NCBI GenBank assembly: GCA_023416275.1
Contig: JAEZIB010000073.1
Location: 1 to 36,336 of the forward strand
DNA length: 36,336 bases
Source of the DNA: Bacillota bacterium
Lineage (GTDB): Bacteria > Bacillota > Clostridia > Acetivibrionales > DSM-1351
Direction of reading: 5' to 3'
Shown here piece after piece: positions 16,547-25,085 of the stretch (its first letter is position 1; every line of letters starts with the position of its first letter). The notes beneath the pieces are model-generated. The model did no database searches. It worked only from the letters and a program-made list of their open reading frames with translations, and was not told where the DNA came from. Position numbers and translations under genes: made by a program.

Positions 16547-17653
16547 TTATTTAAATACAGTTGCAGGATCTATCAAAGCTACTTTTCTAATTGGAATGTA
16601 GGATGCAAATAGACTCATAAATAAAGCCATGATAAAACTCTGAAAAAGAATTTGAGGTTCTAATGCGGCAGATACTCCTTCTCCTAGAGAATTAATAAGT
16701 TTGCTGACTCCGAAAGAAGCTACAAGACCAGCCCCAAAGCCTAAAATTGAATTTATAAGCGCTTGAAAAAAGACTGTTGAGTATAAGTTGGAATTACTAG
16801 CACCAACAGCTTTTAAGATAGCATATTCTCTGTATTTACTTAAGGTTGATGTATATATTGTAAGCCCAATAATCATAAGACCAATAAAAAAGCTTATTCC
16901 TACCATTAGTTTCATTGGAGCGGAAATCATTTCCTCTTGTACCTGCTGATTATATGCTGCGAATTCTTCCTTGGTGTATGCGTTAACACTTGAAATTTGA
17001 TTTTCAATTGATTTTGCTATTTGTTCGGAGTTACTGTAATCATCAACAGTAACTAAAATGAAGTTAACTACATTAGGAGAAAGTAACAATCTGCTTGCAT
17101 CTTTTTTTGTGACAAAGATATATTGATTTGCCATTGCGTTCGTTTCAGAGGATAAGCCAACAACTTTAAAATATTCATTAGAAAGCTCTATTGAATCACC
17201 TATTTTTATATTGTTACTATTAGCAAGAAATTCATCAAGAATAACCTCTTTGTCAGAGACAGTATCTGAGCCTTTTGATACTTTCCAGGGGCCTCCGATT
17301 TTATTTTTGGGATCATAACCTACTATGTATGCTGATGCAACCTTATTACCCACATTAAAACAAAATTTATTACCATAAATAGGGATTGCCTGCTTAACAC
17401 CAGCCACATTTTCAATGTTTCCTTTGATGTTTTCAGGCAAAAAAGAAATACTTGCCAGCATTTTACTTACACCATCCTGAGTAACGAAGATGTCTGCACC
17501 TGTATTTTCTGAATATGCTCTTGCTTGGAAAATAGTCCCTGATAATATAGCTTGTAGTATTACCATTAAAACTATAGCAAAGGCGGTGCCACCTATACTT
17601 AGTAATAACTTTCCCTTATCTTGAAACAAATTTTTTATGGCTAGTTGAAACAA
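16547..17653 (-). CDS. Second FtsX/DevC-like ABC permease, paralogue without its own ATPase
   Basis: I start at the TTG at 17653, six bases after GGAGGG; an upstream TTG at 17668 overlaps that site. This gives 368 residues, exactly the length of the permease at 6043, and the two align end to end: both begin M-F-x-L-A-x-x-N-L-F-Q-D-K and share L-L-L-S-I-G-G-T-A-F-A, I-L-K-A-x-G-A-S and the Y-x-P-I-R-K-V ending. Layout is one N-terminal helix, a large external domain and three C-terminal helices. No ATPase or adaptor gene adjoins it. It may form a heterodimer with the first permease or share its ATPase. Promoter and operator have the same arrangement as those of the first permease. Confidence 0.88.
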   Translation of the reverse strand: MFQLAIKNLFQDKGKLLLSIGGTAFAIVLMVILQAILSGTIFQARAYSENTGADIFVTQDGVSKMLASISFLPENIKGNIENVAGVKQAIPIYGNKFCFNVGNKVASAYIVGYDPKNKIGGPWKVSKGSDTVSDKEVILDEFLANSNNIKIGDSIELSNEYFKVVGLSSETNAMANQYIFVTKKDASRLLLSPNVVNFILVTVDDYSNSEQIAKSIENQISSVNAYTKEEFAAYNQQVQEEMISAPMKLMVGISFFIGLMIIGLTIYTSTLSKYREYAILKAVGASNSNLYSTVFFQALINSILGFGAGLVASFGVSKLINSLGEGVSAALEPQILFQSFIMALFMSLFASYIPIRKVALIDPATVFK

Positions 17654-17671
17654 ACTAAATCCCTCCAATAC

Positions 17672-17687
17672 ATGAATAATTATTCAG
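17672..17687 (-). promoter_or_regulatory. ArsR/SmtB-like operator 3
   Basis: ATGAATAATTATTCAG on the plus strand (inner TGAATAATTATTCA is a perfect palindrome). It begins 13 bases after the -10 box of the minus-strand promoter, the same distance as at site 2. Confidence 0.7.
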
Positions 17688-17700
17688 ATGTTCCTTTGAT

Positions 17701-17729
17701 ATTATAACTTTTAACTAGTCATTAGTCAA
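17701..17729 (-). promoter_or_regulatory. SigA promoter of the second permease
   Basis: On the minus strand: TTGACT (17729-17724), 17 bases, TATAAT (17706-17701). Confidence 0.8.
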
Positions 17730-17750
17730 TTATAAATAGTAAGTAATTTA

Positions 17751-18659
17751 TCATTCGAGTAAAAACCCTAAGGCTCTAGGATTAAAAAGCTGAGGCGTTT
17801 CGTTATGAGGCAAGTGTCCTGAATTTTCTATAACGTATGTTGTACAATATAAAAAGCGGTTTTTTAGTTTTTCCATCATCCATAATGGATGTATATTATC
17901 TGAACTTCCCCAAACAAGTAGAACAGGAGATTTTATTTTCTCAAGATTTCTTTCAATAATAGAAAAATCTGCGTTGGCATAAGATTTGACAGTTGCATTG
18001 ATATACCCCTTTGTAAATATGGGAGTATATACAGAACTAACAAGTTCCTTACTAATTTTTTTTGAATCATTAAATGCTTTTTTTAATTCATTTTTTATTA
18101 AAGTTTTTGTGGAATAAAGTAAGATAACTCTACCTAAAATGGGATTTGATAATATAACATTTGAAAGTGTCATTTTATGGTTAAATGTACACGGCGAAGA
18201 CAAAACCAGTTTATTCACTTTTGAAGGATATTTTAATGCAAAATGGAGTGTGTGGCCACCTCCCCATGAGCTAGCAATAAAGGAAGCTTTATCAATAGTA
18301 TAATGAATCATTATATTATTAATAAAGGAAGCAAAAAAGTCAGGAGAATAATCACCCTTAGGTTTCTCACTAAAACCGCATCCTACCATGTCAAAGGCAT
18401 ATACTTTAAAATAGTCTGAAAAGTAATCTATATTGTTTTTGAAATCATATAGATTCATTTGGCTGCCATGAATCAAAAACAAAGGATTACCCTGTCCCTT
18501 AATAACGATATGTGTTTTTATACCATTTATTTCTACAAGGTCATCTTCTTTAAACCAATTTACAGACAATTTTTTTACATTATACTTTCTAATTAAAAAA
18601 TTGGATATACTTAAAATTGACAAAATAAATAATACAAATATAAATATGAAAAAAACCAT
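17751..18659 (-). CDS. Membrane-anchored alpha/beta hydrolase
   Basis: This 302-residue protein starts with a hydrophobic helix (residues 3-23) that should anchor it in the membrane. The catalytic part has the oxyanion H-G-S-Q loop after L-F-L-I, the nucleophile elbow A-S-S-W-G-G, an acid in V-W-G-S-S-D-N-I-H-P, and the His in N-S-G-H-L-P-H. That is a complete alpha/beta-hydrolase triad, with A instead of G at the first elbow position. GGAAGTGAG precedes the ATG. The gene is divergent from the MATE gene and has its own operator. It could hydrolyse an ester or lipid made by the cluster; substrate is unknown. Confidence 0.85.
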   Translation of the reverse strand: MVFFIFIFVLFILSILSISNFLIRKYNVKKLSVNWFKEDDLVEINGIKTHIVIKGQGNPLFLIHGSQMNLYDFKNNIDYFSDYFKVYAFDMVGCGFSEKPKGDYSPDFFASFINNIMIHYTIDKASFIASSWGGGHTLHFALKYPSKVNKLVLSSPCTFNHKMTLSNVILSNPILGRVILLYSTKTLIKNELKKAFNDSKKISKELVSSVYTPIFTKGYINATVKSYANADFSIIERNLEKIKSPVLLVWGSSDNIHPLWMMEKLKNRFLYCTTYVIENSGHLPHNETPQLFNPRALGFLLE

Positions 18660-18722
18660 AAGCTCACTTCCTTACACTAGAAATTAATAACATATGTATA
18701 CTTGAAAAAGTGGCATGAACGA

Positions 18723-18738
18723 ATGAACAAGTATTCAT
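18723..18738 (-). promoter_or_regulatory. ArsR/SmtB-like operator 4
   Basis: ATGAACAAGTATTCAT, with the inner TGAACA-NN-TATTCA form typical of SmtB-type operators. It lies seven bases after the -10 box of the hydrolase promoter. It is in the divergent gap 18660-19008, so the MATE gene could also be affected; I see no convincing MATE promoter in the rest of that gap, only a small aacac/gtgtt hairpin near 18909-18925. Confidence 0.65.
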
Positions 18739-18745
18739 GTAATAT

Positions 18746-18775
18746 ATTATATTGTGAACTTTATGATAATGTCAA
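18746..18775 (-). promoter_or_regulatory. SigA promoter of the hydrolase gene
   Basis: On the minus strand: TTGACA (18775-18770), 18 bases, TATAAT (18751-18746). Confidence 0.75.
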
Positions 18776-19008
18776 CTGATGGAATATATCAGTAAAAAAT
18801 TTTTAGTTAACAGCCTTAGTTAAAAAATGAATATAAAACATATTTTATTAGTACGATTGTATGATAAAATTTAGTATGATATAGTTGAATTATAAAAGTT
18901 GTCAATAAAACACTTTTTGTGTTGAAATATATCAGTATGTTTTTTGCTGTTTATTCGGACAACAGATTTGAAAAAGTAGTTATATGAAGTGCTAAAAGGT
19001 CGTGATAA

Positions 19009-20340
19009 TTGTTGTACACAGAAAAAGATTTGCTACGTTTATTTATTCCTGCATTTATTGAGCAGCTGCTTTCAACTGCAATTGGTGTAGTAAATACCAT
19101 GATGGTAAGTGGATTAGGTGCTTTTGCAGTATCGGCAGTTGGAATTGTTGACTCAATAAACATTGTGGCAATGAATGTTTTTATGGCAGTCTCTATGGGA
19201 GCCACAGTTGTAATATCTCAGCATCTAGGCTCTAGCAATAATAAGGATGCGTCTAAGACTGCAACACAGTCAATATCAGCTGTTTTATTGCTATCAGCCC
19301 TCACTGGCCTTGGGCTTTATTTGTTTGGAGAGCAAATTATTAATTCATTATTTGGAAATGCAGAACAAATTGTAAAATCTGCGGCTAAAACTTACTTGAT
19401 ATGTTCTGCTATTTCGTATCCGTTTTTAGGTCTATTCAATGTTTTTACAGGCATTTTAAGGGCAAATAACAATTTTAGAGCATCTATGGCGGCGGCTGTC
19501 GCTTCAAATATTGTTAATGTTTTAGTAGGAGCTGTATGCATATTCTATTTTAAATTGGGTGTTCTTGGTGCTGGAATTGGAATGATTTCGGCAAGGCTAT
19601 TTGGAACACTGGTATTGATTCATCCATTATTTACAGATATTAGAATAAATATTCGTGGTGAATCCTATAAAATTACATTTAAGATATTGAAACCAGTTTT
19701 ATATATAGGCGTTCCGGCAGGCTTGGATAGTTTCGTATTTAATGGCGGAAAGCTATTGGTTCAGACATTTATTACATCTCTAGGGACATCAGCGCTGGCT
19801 GCAAATACAATTGCCGGTTCTATGAATTCTATCATAAATATTCCAGGGAATGCAGTTGCCATTGTAGCAGTGTCGGTAATAGGATATTATGCCGGAGCCG
19901 GTCTACGGGATGAACTGAGAAAGATGACAAAGAAATTAACACTTTATGCCATGGCGCTACTTGGAGCTGTATCATTAGTATTTTTCCCATTTGTAGAAAG
20001 CTTTATAAGACTATATGCGCCGGCAGACGATGTGTTAGTAATGGCGTTACATGTTACTTATTTGACATTGGTATGTATACCCATATTCTGGCCGGCTGGA
20101 TTCATTGTGCCTGCTTGTTTACGAAGCACAGGAGACTCTGTTTTTATCACGATAGTTTCTATATCAAGTATGTGGCTGGTAAGAGTTCTTGGGGGATATT
20201 TATTGGTAAGATATACTCTATTAGGACTTATGGGAATATGGATTGCCTGGTGTTTTGATTGGGTCACACGCGGAGTACCTTATTGTGCCAGGGCAATATC
20301 TCGGAAATATGAAAAGTATTTACCAAAGGTTGAAACTTAA
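19009..20340 (+). CDS. MATE-family multidrug/sodium antiporter
   Basis: The 443-residue protein starts at a TTG (19009; a second TTG follows at 19012), with AAAAGGT upstream; a stop lies directly upstream in frame. About 12 transmembrane helices are arranged as two MatE halves. The first half has the typical P-A-F-I-E-Q-L-L ... V-N-T-M-M-V-S-G-L-G block and the second a matching P-A-G-L-D-S ... A-A-N-T-I block. MATE proteins export cationic or hydrophobic compounds using ion gradients. Base composition looks somewhat richer in G+C than the genes to its left. A link to the neighbouring cluster is possible but unproven. Confidence 0.92.
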   Translation: MLYTEKDLLRLFIPAFIEQLLSTAIGVVNTMMVSGLGAFAVSAVGIVDSINIVAMNVFMAVSMGATVVISQHLGSSNNKDASKTATQSISAVLLLSALTGLGLYLFGEQIINSLFGNAEQIVKSAAKTYLICSAISYPFLGLFNVFTGILRANNNFRASMAAAVASNIVNVLVGAVCIFYFKLGVLGAGIGMISARLFGTLVLIHPLFTDIRINIRGESYKITFKILKPVLYIGVPAGLDSFVFNGGKLLVQTFITSLGTSALAANTIAGSMNSIINIPGNAVAIVAVSVIGYYAGAGLRDELRKMTKKLTLYAMALLGAVSLVFFPFVESFIRLYAPADDVLVMALHVTYLTLVCIPIFWPAGFIVPACLRSTGDSVFITIVSISSMWLVRVLGGYLLVRYTLLGLMGIWIAWCFDWVTRGVPYCARAISRKYEKYLPKVET

Positions 20341-20362
20341 TTAATAGTAAATTAGTATAAAA

Positions 20363-20457
20363 AAGGCTGCTGCACATAAAACCAACCACACAATACTGGT
20401 AGGGTAACCATTTGTATATTGTGGTTTGAAATTATCATGCATCAGCCTTGTCATGTT
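20363..20457. terminator. Branched hairpin / terminator between convergent MATE and M60 genes
   Basis: Outer stem: aaggctgctgca (20363-20374) with tgcatcagcctt (20438-20449), one mismatch. Inner stem: accacacaatac (20385-20396) with gtatattgtggt (20414-20425), with a tggt/acca tip. A T-run follows on the plus strand (20455-20460). Larger than a simple terminator. Confidence 0.6.
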
Positions 20458-20476
20458 TTTTCATACTATTAATATA

Positions 20477-22264
20477 TTATGGGTTTGCTATCAGGTAGTT
20501 TCTTATTGTATCCAATTCTCCTGGTAAAAATGTTGATCTTACATTGGAGTTTGAATATTCTGACAATTTATCCAGGAACAAATCAAATTTTGCTACCTTT
20601 GTTGATGGATTTATACTGTTATTTTTGAAGTAGTTGAATGTGTTTTGGAACGGAGTCCATCCAATTGAGTTTTTAATTCTGAGGAAGCAATAAGTAGCAC
20701 CATCACCGCCATATGTACCTTGTGCTATAGTATTGTCATAACATTCGCTTGAATTTGATCTATACATATTTTCAATCTGTGAGCCATAGTAGAATACATT
20801 ATTATTTCCTTTGACCTTACCGTAAAGAGACTCAAGAACATAGCACATTTTTGTATTAGCCCAGAATTCTGCATCCCAATTCCAACCCTCATAATCAAAA
20901 TCATGTCCTATTTCATGAAGAATACCAAAGGACCAGTCATCATATGTATTGATGCTAGTTATTTCGCTAGCTACATACGGTGAATTCCAGTGGATAGGAT
21001 TACCAGCAATAGCCCACCAGCCTGAGTATATATGAGAAGACATTACGTTGATTTTTGAACCGCCATATGGAGTCCAACCTACCAGATTTGCATATGTTTG
21101 GTAGGCGTCGTCTAGATGATTCATCCATCTTGTATCGTTTGTTCCTGTGAATCCTGCCCATTGGTCAGGGGTCAAATGTAAATTGAGATAGTCACCGCTT
21201 CGACTTTCTAGTTCAGGGCTGCTAGATATACTAAGATTATCAAAGTATGCCTTGCCTTTCATACAGCTACTATAGAAGCCAAGTCTGCATGTAATGGTGA
21301 CACTGCCGCTTTCAGGAACCAAAAAATCAAGATGTATCGGTTTCCAGTCAAAGGTTCCTGTGGAGTTTGCAGATGCGCTTGCTGCCCATTCACCCATTAT
21401 AGAGATGTTTGCACCTTGTTCTCCATTATTATTAGGGTCGGCTATAATATTTTCACCCTTTACGTAAGCTGTCAAAGAGTATACCTTGCCGGGGGTTAGC
21501 TGTACTGTCTGAGTCCATCTTGCATCATTGTAATCAGTTGAATTTATGCTTATGCATTTACTGTTATTTATACCTGCATTAGTTTCCCAGGTATAAGCAG
21601 TTCTTCCATCATTCCAATAAGCAGATGTTGACCAGTCTAAAGGTGTAGAACCAGAACCAGTCTCAAAATCTTCTTGTTCAGTTAGTGTTACGTTATCAAA
21701 ATATGCAACACCTTTCATCAAATTGCTGTAAAATCCTAATCTGCATCCTATTTGTACAGTTCCGCTTGCTGGGGCAACGAAAGTTAGATCTATTTTCTTC
21801 CAATCGAAGGTACCTGTAGAATTTTCACTGCTGCTGACTTCCCAACCGCCCATGAGGCAAATGTTTGCTCCTATATCTGCACCTTGGTCGGCTATTATGT
21901 TTTCACCTTTTACATATGCACTTAAAGTGTATGTTCTCCCAGGAGTAACCTGTATTGTCTGAACAACCCTTGCATCATTGTAATCTGTTGAATTTATGAT
22001 TATACAGCTGCTGCCTCCTATTCCTGAATTTGACCAGCTATATGTGGTACGGTCATCGTAAAAGTACATATCATCTGACCAGTTATCAGGCTGAAAGTTG
22101 GAGCCTTCTTCAAAATCACCGTTTTCTAAAATTGCCACAGCTGCATTTGCTGAATTTGTTCCTATAACCGTGTTAAATATCGTGAAATTTACTGGTATTG
22201 CTTGAAACATCATCAGTAATGACAATATAACGCATAAAGCTTTGAATTTTAAATTTTTCTTCAT
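20477..22264 (-). CDS. Secreted M60-like metallopeptidase with two carbohydrate-binding-like domains
   Basis: This 595-residue protein has a signal peptide (1-41, ending A-N-A-A). Two domains of about 150 residues follow (roughly 44-195 and 197-350). They share N-S-T-D-Y-N-D-A-R, Y-V-K-G-E-N-I-I-A-D, N-S-T-G-T-F-D-W-K and C-R-L-G-F-Y-S, and look like CBM4/9-type beta-sandwiches. The C-terminal part has the zinc motif H450-E-I-G-H454 with acidic residues downstream (W-D-A-E-F-W-A-N), as in M60/enhancin-like gluzincins that cleave glycoproteins or mucins. No dockerin or sortase signal is present, so it should be freely secreted or sugar-bound. GGAGG precedes the ATG. M60 is my best family call; another HExxH family is possible. 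Confidence 0.78.
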   Translation of the reverse strand: MKKNLKFKALCVILSLLMMFQAIPVNFTIFNTVIGTNSANAAVAILENGDFEEGSNFQPDNWSDDMYFYDDRTTYSWSNSGIGGSSCIIINSTDYNDARVVQTIQVTPGRTYTLSAYVKGENIIADQGADIGANICLMGGWEVSSSENSTGTFDWKKIDLTFVAPASGTVQIGCRLGFYSNLMKGVAYFDNVTLTEQEDFETGSGSTPLDWSTSAYWNDGRTAYTWETNAGINNSKCISINSTDYNDARWTQTVQLTPGKVYSLTAYVKGENIIADPNNNGEQGANISIMGEWAASASANSTGTFDWKPIHLDFLVPESGSVTITCRLGFYSSCMKGKAYFDNLSISSSPELESRSGDYLNLHLTPDQWAGFTGTNDTRWMNHLDDAYQTYANLVGWTPYGGSKINVMSSHIYSGWWAIAGNPIHWNSPYVASEITSINTYDDWSFGILHEIGHDFDYEGWNWDAEFWANTKMCYVLESLYGKVKGNNNVFYYGSQIENMYRSNSSECYDNTIAQGTYGGDGATYCFLRIKNSIGWTPFQNTFNYFKNNSINPSTKVAKFDLFLDKLSEYSNSNVRSTFLPGELDTIRNYLIANP

Positions 22265-22314
22265 TTCAATGCCTCCATATCTTTAGTTTAGAGATTGTGT
22301 GAAAAAACAATTTC

Positions 22315-22343
22315 ATTATACAAATTAAGTGTAAAAATGTCAA
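22315..22343 (-). promoter_or_regulatory. Consensus SigA promoter of the M60 gene
   Basis: On the minus strand: TTGACA (22343-22338), 17 bases, TATAAT (22320-22315). No operator of the ArsR/SmtB-like type is seen here. Confidence 0.8.
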
Positions 22344-22528
22344 ATAATAAAAAATAAGCAAAAAAAAGTTAAAAGTGTAGACTTGTATATTGTTTTAGAG
22401 CAGATTTAGCTCAATTTTGTTTTTGAACTATTTGAACTGTATATAAGAAAAAATATTTAGTAAAAATGCTAGAAAAATAAAATAAAGATGGGGTTAAAAT
22501 AAAAATAAAATAAATATCAACATAAAGA

Positions 22529-22557
22529 TTGATTAATATTAAACTATATGGTATACT
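22529..22557 (+). promoter_or_regulatory. rpsB: Promoter of the rpsB unit
   Basis: TTGATT (22529-22534), 17 bases, TATACT (22552-22557). The resulting leader of about 120 nt contains hairpins tcagc/gctga (22602-22615) and aactca/tgagtt (22619-22642), which could serve autoregulation by S2. The remainder of 22265-22686 is AT-rich with nothing else recognised. Confidence 0.65.
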
Positions 22558-22686
22558 TGCATACGAAAAAATACACACGCATATATCAGTTTGTTAGAGT
22601 GTCAGCAATGGCTGATTAAACTCAATAAAAAATTTTTGAGTTGGCAAAGATGCGGAGGTATTAACTTTAACGGAGGTGTTTTTAAT

Positions 22687-23430
22687 ATGGCAGTTATTTC
22701 AATGAAACAACTTTTGGAGGCAGGTGTTCACTTCGGTCATCAGACTAGAAGATGGAATCCTAAGATGGCGGAGTATATCTTTACAGAGCGTAATGGTATA
22801 TACATCATAGACCTTCAGAAAACAGTAAAGAAAGTTGACGATGCATACTTCTTTATTAGAGAAGTAGCAATGGCTGGTCAGGATGTTCTTTTTGTAGGAA
22901 CAAAGAAACAAGCTCAGGATTCTATTAAAGAAGAAGCTGAGAGAAGCGGACAATTCTTCGTAAACAACAGATGGTTAGGTGGAATGCTTACAAACTTCAA
23001 AACTATTCGTAAGAGAATTGACAGATTAAATCAGTTAAATGCTATGGAAGCTGATGGAACTTTTGAAGTTCTACCTAAGAAAGAAGTTATCAAGTTGAAA
23101 AAAGAAATGGAAGATCTGGAGAAGAATCTTGGCGGTATCAAGAATTTGAAAAAGATTCCAGGAGCAATGTTTGTTGTTGACCCACGTAAGGAAAGAAATG
23201 CAATTCTTGAAGCTAAGAAGCTAGGTATTCCAGTTGTAGCTATAGTTGATACAAACTGTGATCCTGATGAAGTTGATTTTGTTATCCCAGGTAATGATGA
23301 TGCAATAAGAGCTGTAAAGTTGATCGCTGCTAAAATAGCTGATGCTATTATAGAAGGTCGTCAGGGAGAACAGCTACAAGCTGAAGCTGCTGTGGTAGCT
23401 GACGAAGCTGCAGAAGTAGTTGCTGAGTAA
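22687..23430 (+). CDS. rpsB: 30S ribosomal protein S2
   Basis: The start is the ATG at 22687 behind CGGAGGTG; the frame extends upstream without a good site. The 247-residue product begins with the typical M-x-V-I-S-M-K-Q-L-L-E-A-G-V-H-F-G-H-Q-T-R-R-W-N-P-K-M and has the conserved N-N-R-W-L-G-G-M-L-T-N and P-V-V-A-I-V-D-T-N-C-D-P blocks. S2 is assembled late on the small subunit near S1. It is followed by tsf, as in most bacteria. The Ala/Glu-rich C-terminal tail is normal for the family. Confidence 0.98.
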   Translation: MAVISMKQLLEAGVHFGHQTRRWNPKMAEYIFTERNGIYIIDLQKTVKKVDDAYFFIREVAMAGQDVLFVGTKKQAQDSIKEEAERSGQFFVNNRWLGGMLTNFKTIRKRIDRLNQLNAMEADGTFEVLPKKEVIKLKKEMEDLEKNLGGIKNLKKIPGAMFVVDPRKERNAILEAKKLGIPVVAIVDTNCDPDEVDFVIPGNDDAIRAVKLIAAKIADAIIEGRQGEQLQAEAAVVADEAAEVVAE

Positions 23431-23571
23431 ATTGATTAATAATTAATGCAGGTTGGGTAGCCAACTTCGCTATGACTTGATATATAATGATATATCGTAT
23501 AAAAATAAATTTAATAAGGTATCTTATTTTTTGAAACAGATTAAGATAATATACGGTTTGGAGGATAAAAA

Positions 23572-24219
23572 ATGATTACTGCTGAAATGGTAAGGCAGCT
23601 CCGCGAAAGAACCGGAGCAGGAATGATGGATTGCAAAAAGGCTCTTACAGAAACTAATGGCGATGAAGAAAAAGCAATTGAGCTCTTAAGAGAAAGAGGA
23701 ATAGCTAAAGCAGCTAAAAAGGCAGGAAGAGTTGCTGCTGAAGGTTTAGTTGAAGCTTATATACATGGCGGCGGAAGAATTGGTGTTCTTGTTGAAGTAA
23801 ATATTGAAACAGACTTTGCTGCAAAGAATGATGAATTCAAAACATTTGTTAAGGATGTTGCAATGCAGATAGCTGCTAGCAATCCTGAATATGTTAGAAG
23901 AGAAGAAGTGCCAGCTGCAATACTTGAGAATGAGAAAGAAATTTTAAGAGTGCAAGCTAGAAATGAAGGAAAACCTGAAAAAATCATTGAAAAAATGGTT
24001 GAAGGTAGAATCGAAAAATATTATACTGAAAAATGTTTGTTAGATCAGGCATTTATCAAAGATCCTGATATGACTATTGACCAATTATTAAAAGAAAAAA
24101 TAGCTCACATTGGTGAAAATATTTCTATCAGAAGATTCGCTAGATTTGAAAGAGGCGAAGGTATAGAAAAGAAAGAAGAAAACTTCGCTGATGAGGTTAT
24201 GAAGCAAATAGGTGGTTAA
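23572..24219 (+). CDS. tsf: Elongation factor Ts
   Basis: Guanine-nucleotide exchange factor for EF-Tu. The 215-residue protein has the signature L-R-E-R-T-G-A-G-M-M-D-C-K-K-A-L near the start and E-T-D-F-A-A-K-N in the core, and is of the short form common in Firmicutes. GGAGG precedes the ATG. The 141-bp gap after rpsB holds a gttgg/ccaac hairpin and a perfect 7-bp inverted repeat (gatatat / atatatc) of unknown meaning. Confidence 0.98.
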   Translation: MITAEMVRQLRERTGAGMMDCKKALTETNGDEEKAIELLRERGIAKAAKKAGRVAAEGLVEAYIHGGGRIGVLVEVNIETDFAAKNDEFKTFVKDVAMQIAASNPEYVRREEVPAAILENEKEILRVQARNEGKPEKIIEKMVEGRIEKYYTEKCLLDQAFIKDPDMTIDQLLKEKIAHIGENISIRRFARFERGEGIEKKEENFADEVMKQIGG

Positions 24220-24227
24220 GTAATTTT

Positions 24228-24256
24228 AGGGGAACATATTTAGTATATGTTCCCCT
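24228..24256 (+). terminator. Terminator after tsf
   Basis: aggggaacatat (24228-24239) pairs perfectly with atatgttcccct (24245-24256), loop of five. The T-run is delayed (24267-24272), so it may be partial read-through. Confidence 0.7.
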
Positions 24257-24270
24257 TATTAAGGCCTTTT

Positions 24271-24299
24271 TTGAAAAATAGAATAAAATAGCATATTAT
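24271..24299 (+). promoter_or_regulatory. Promoter of pyrH-frr
   Basis: TTGAAA (24271-24276), 17 bases, TATTAT (24294-24299), 24 bp before the pyrH start. Confidence 0.6.
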
Positions 24300-24322
24300 A
24301 TAGTTGTGGATGGAGGAGAGCT

Positions 24323-25030
24323 ATGACTGAGTTAAAATATAAAAGAATATTGTTAAAAATCAGCGGAGAGGCTTTATCTGGAGAAAAAGGCAGCGGTATA
24401 GATACCGATACTATTAATGAGATATGTGATAGAATATATAAGACCCATGAATTAGGTGTTGAAATAGCTATTGTTGTAGGTGGAGGTAATTTCTGGAGAG
24501 GTAGAAGTGGTGTGGGAATGGATAGAACTACAGCAGACCACATGGGTATGCTGGCTACCGTTATTAATTCACTTGGCTTGCAGGATGCATTAGAATCCAG
24601 AGGAATACCTGTTAGAGTTCAGACCGCTATAGAGATGAGGCAAATTGCTGAGCCATATGTCAGAAGAAAGGCTGTAAGACACTTAGAGAAAAAGAGAATA
24701 GTAATTTTTGCCTGCGGAATGGGGAATCCTTATTTTTCAACAGATACGGCAGCTGCCCAAAGAGCTGCTGAAATAGATGCAGAGGCTATATTAATGGCAA
24801 AGAATGTAGATGGAATTTATGATAGCGACCCATCAAAAAATCCAAAGGCTGTAAAATTCGATAAGATTAGTTATCATGAATATTTAAATAAGGGATTATC
24901 TGCAATAGATTCAACAGCAGCTTCATTTTGTAAAGACAATGCAATACCAATGTTGGTATTTGGACTAGATGATCCTGATAATATTATAAGAGCTGTTAAG
25001 GGTGAAGAAATTGGTACTACAATATATTGA
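24323..25030 (+). CDS. pyrH: UMP kinase
   Basis: Phosphorylates UMP to UDP in pyrimidine synthesis. The 235-residue product starts with K-R-I-L-L-K-I-S-G-E-A-L-S-G and has G-G-G-N-F-W-R-G, the M-G-M-L-A-T-V-I-N block and the uridylate-binding D-G-I-Y-D-S-D-P, all typical of the hexameric bacterial amino-acid-kinase-fold enzyme. GGAGGAG precedes the ATG. It lies in the standard tsf-pyrH-frr order. Confidence 0.98.
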   Translation: MTELKYKRILLKISGEALSGEKGSGIDTDTINEICDRIYKTHELGVEIAIVVGGGNFWRGRSGVGMDRTTADHMGMLATVINSLGLQDALESRGIPVRVQTAIEMRQIAEPYVRRKAVRHLEKKRIVIFACGMGNPYFSTDTAAAQRAAEIDAEAILMAKNVDGIYDSDPSKNPKAVKFDKISYHEYLNKGLSAIDSTAASFCKDNAIPMLVFGLDDPDNIIRAVKGEEIGTTIY

Positions 25031-25085
25031 AATCATTCGGAAATAATTGTATGATATAGATATAAATTATAGGAGGAGCTTTATA

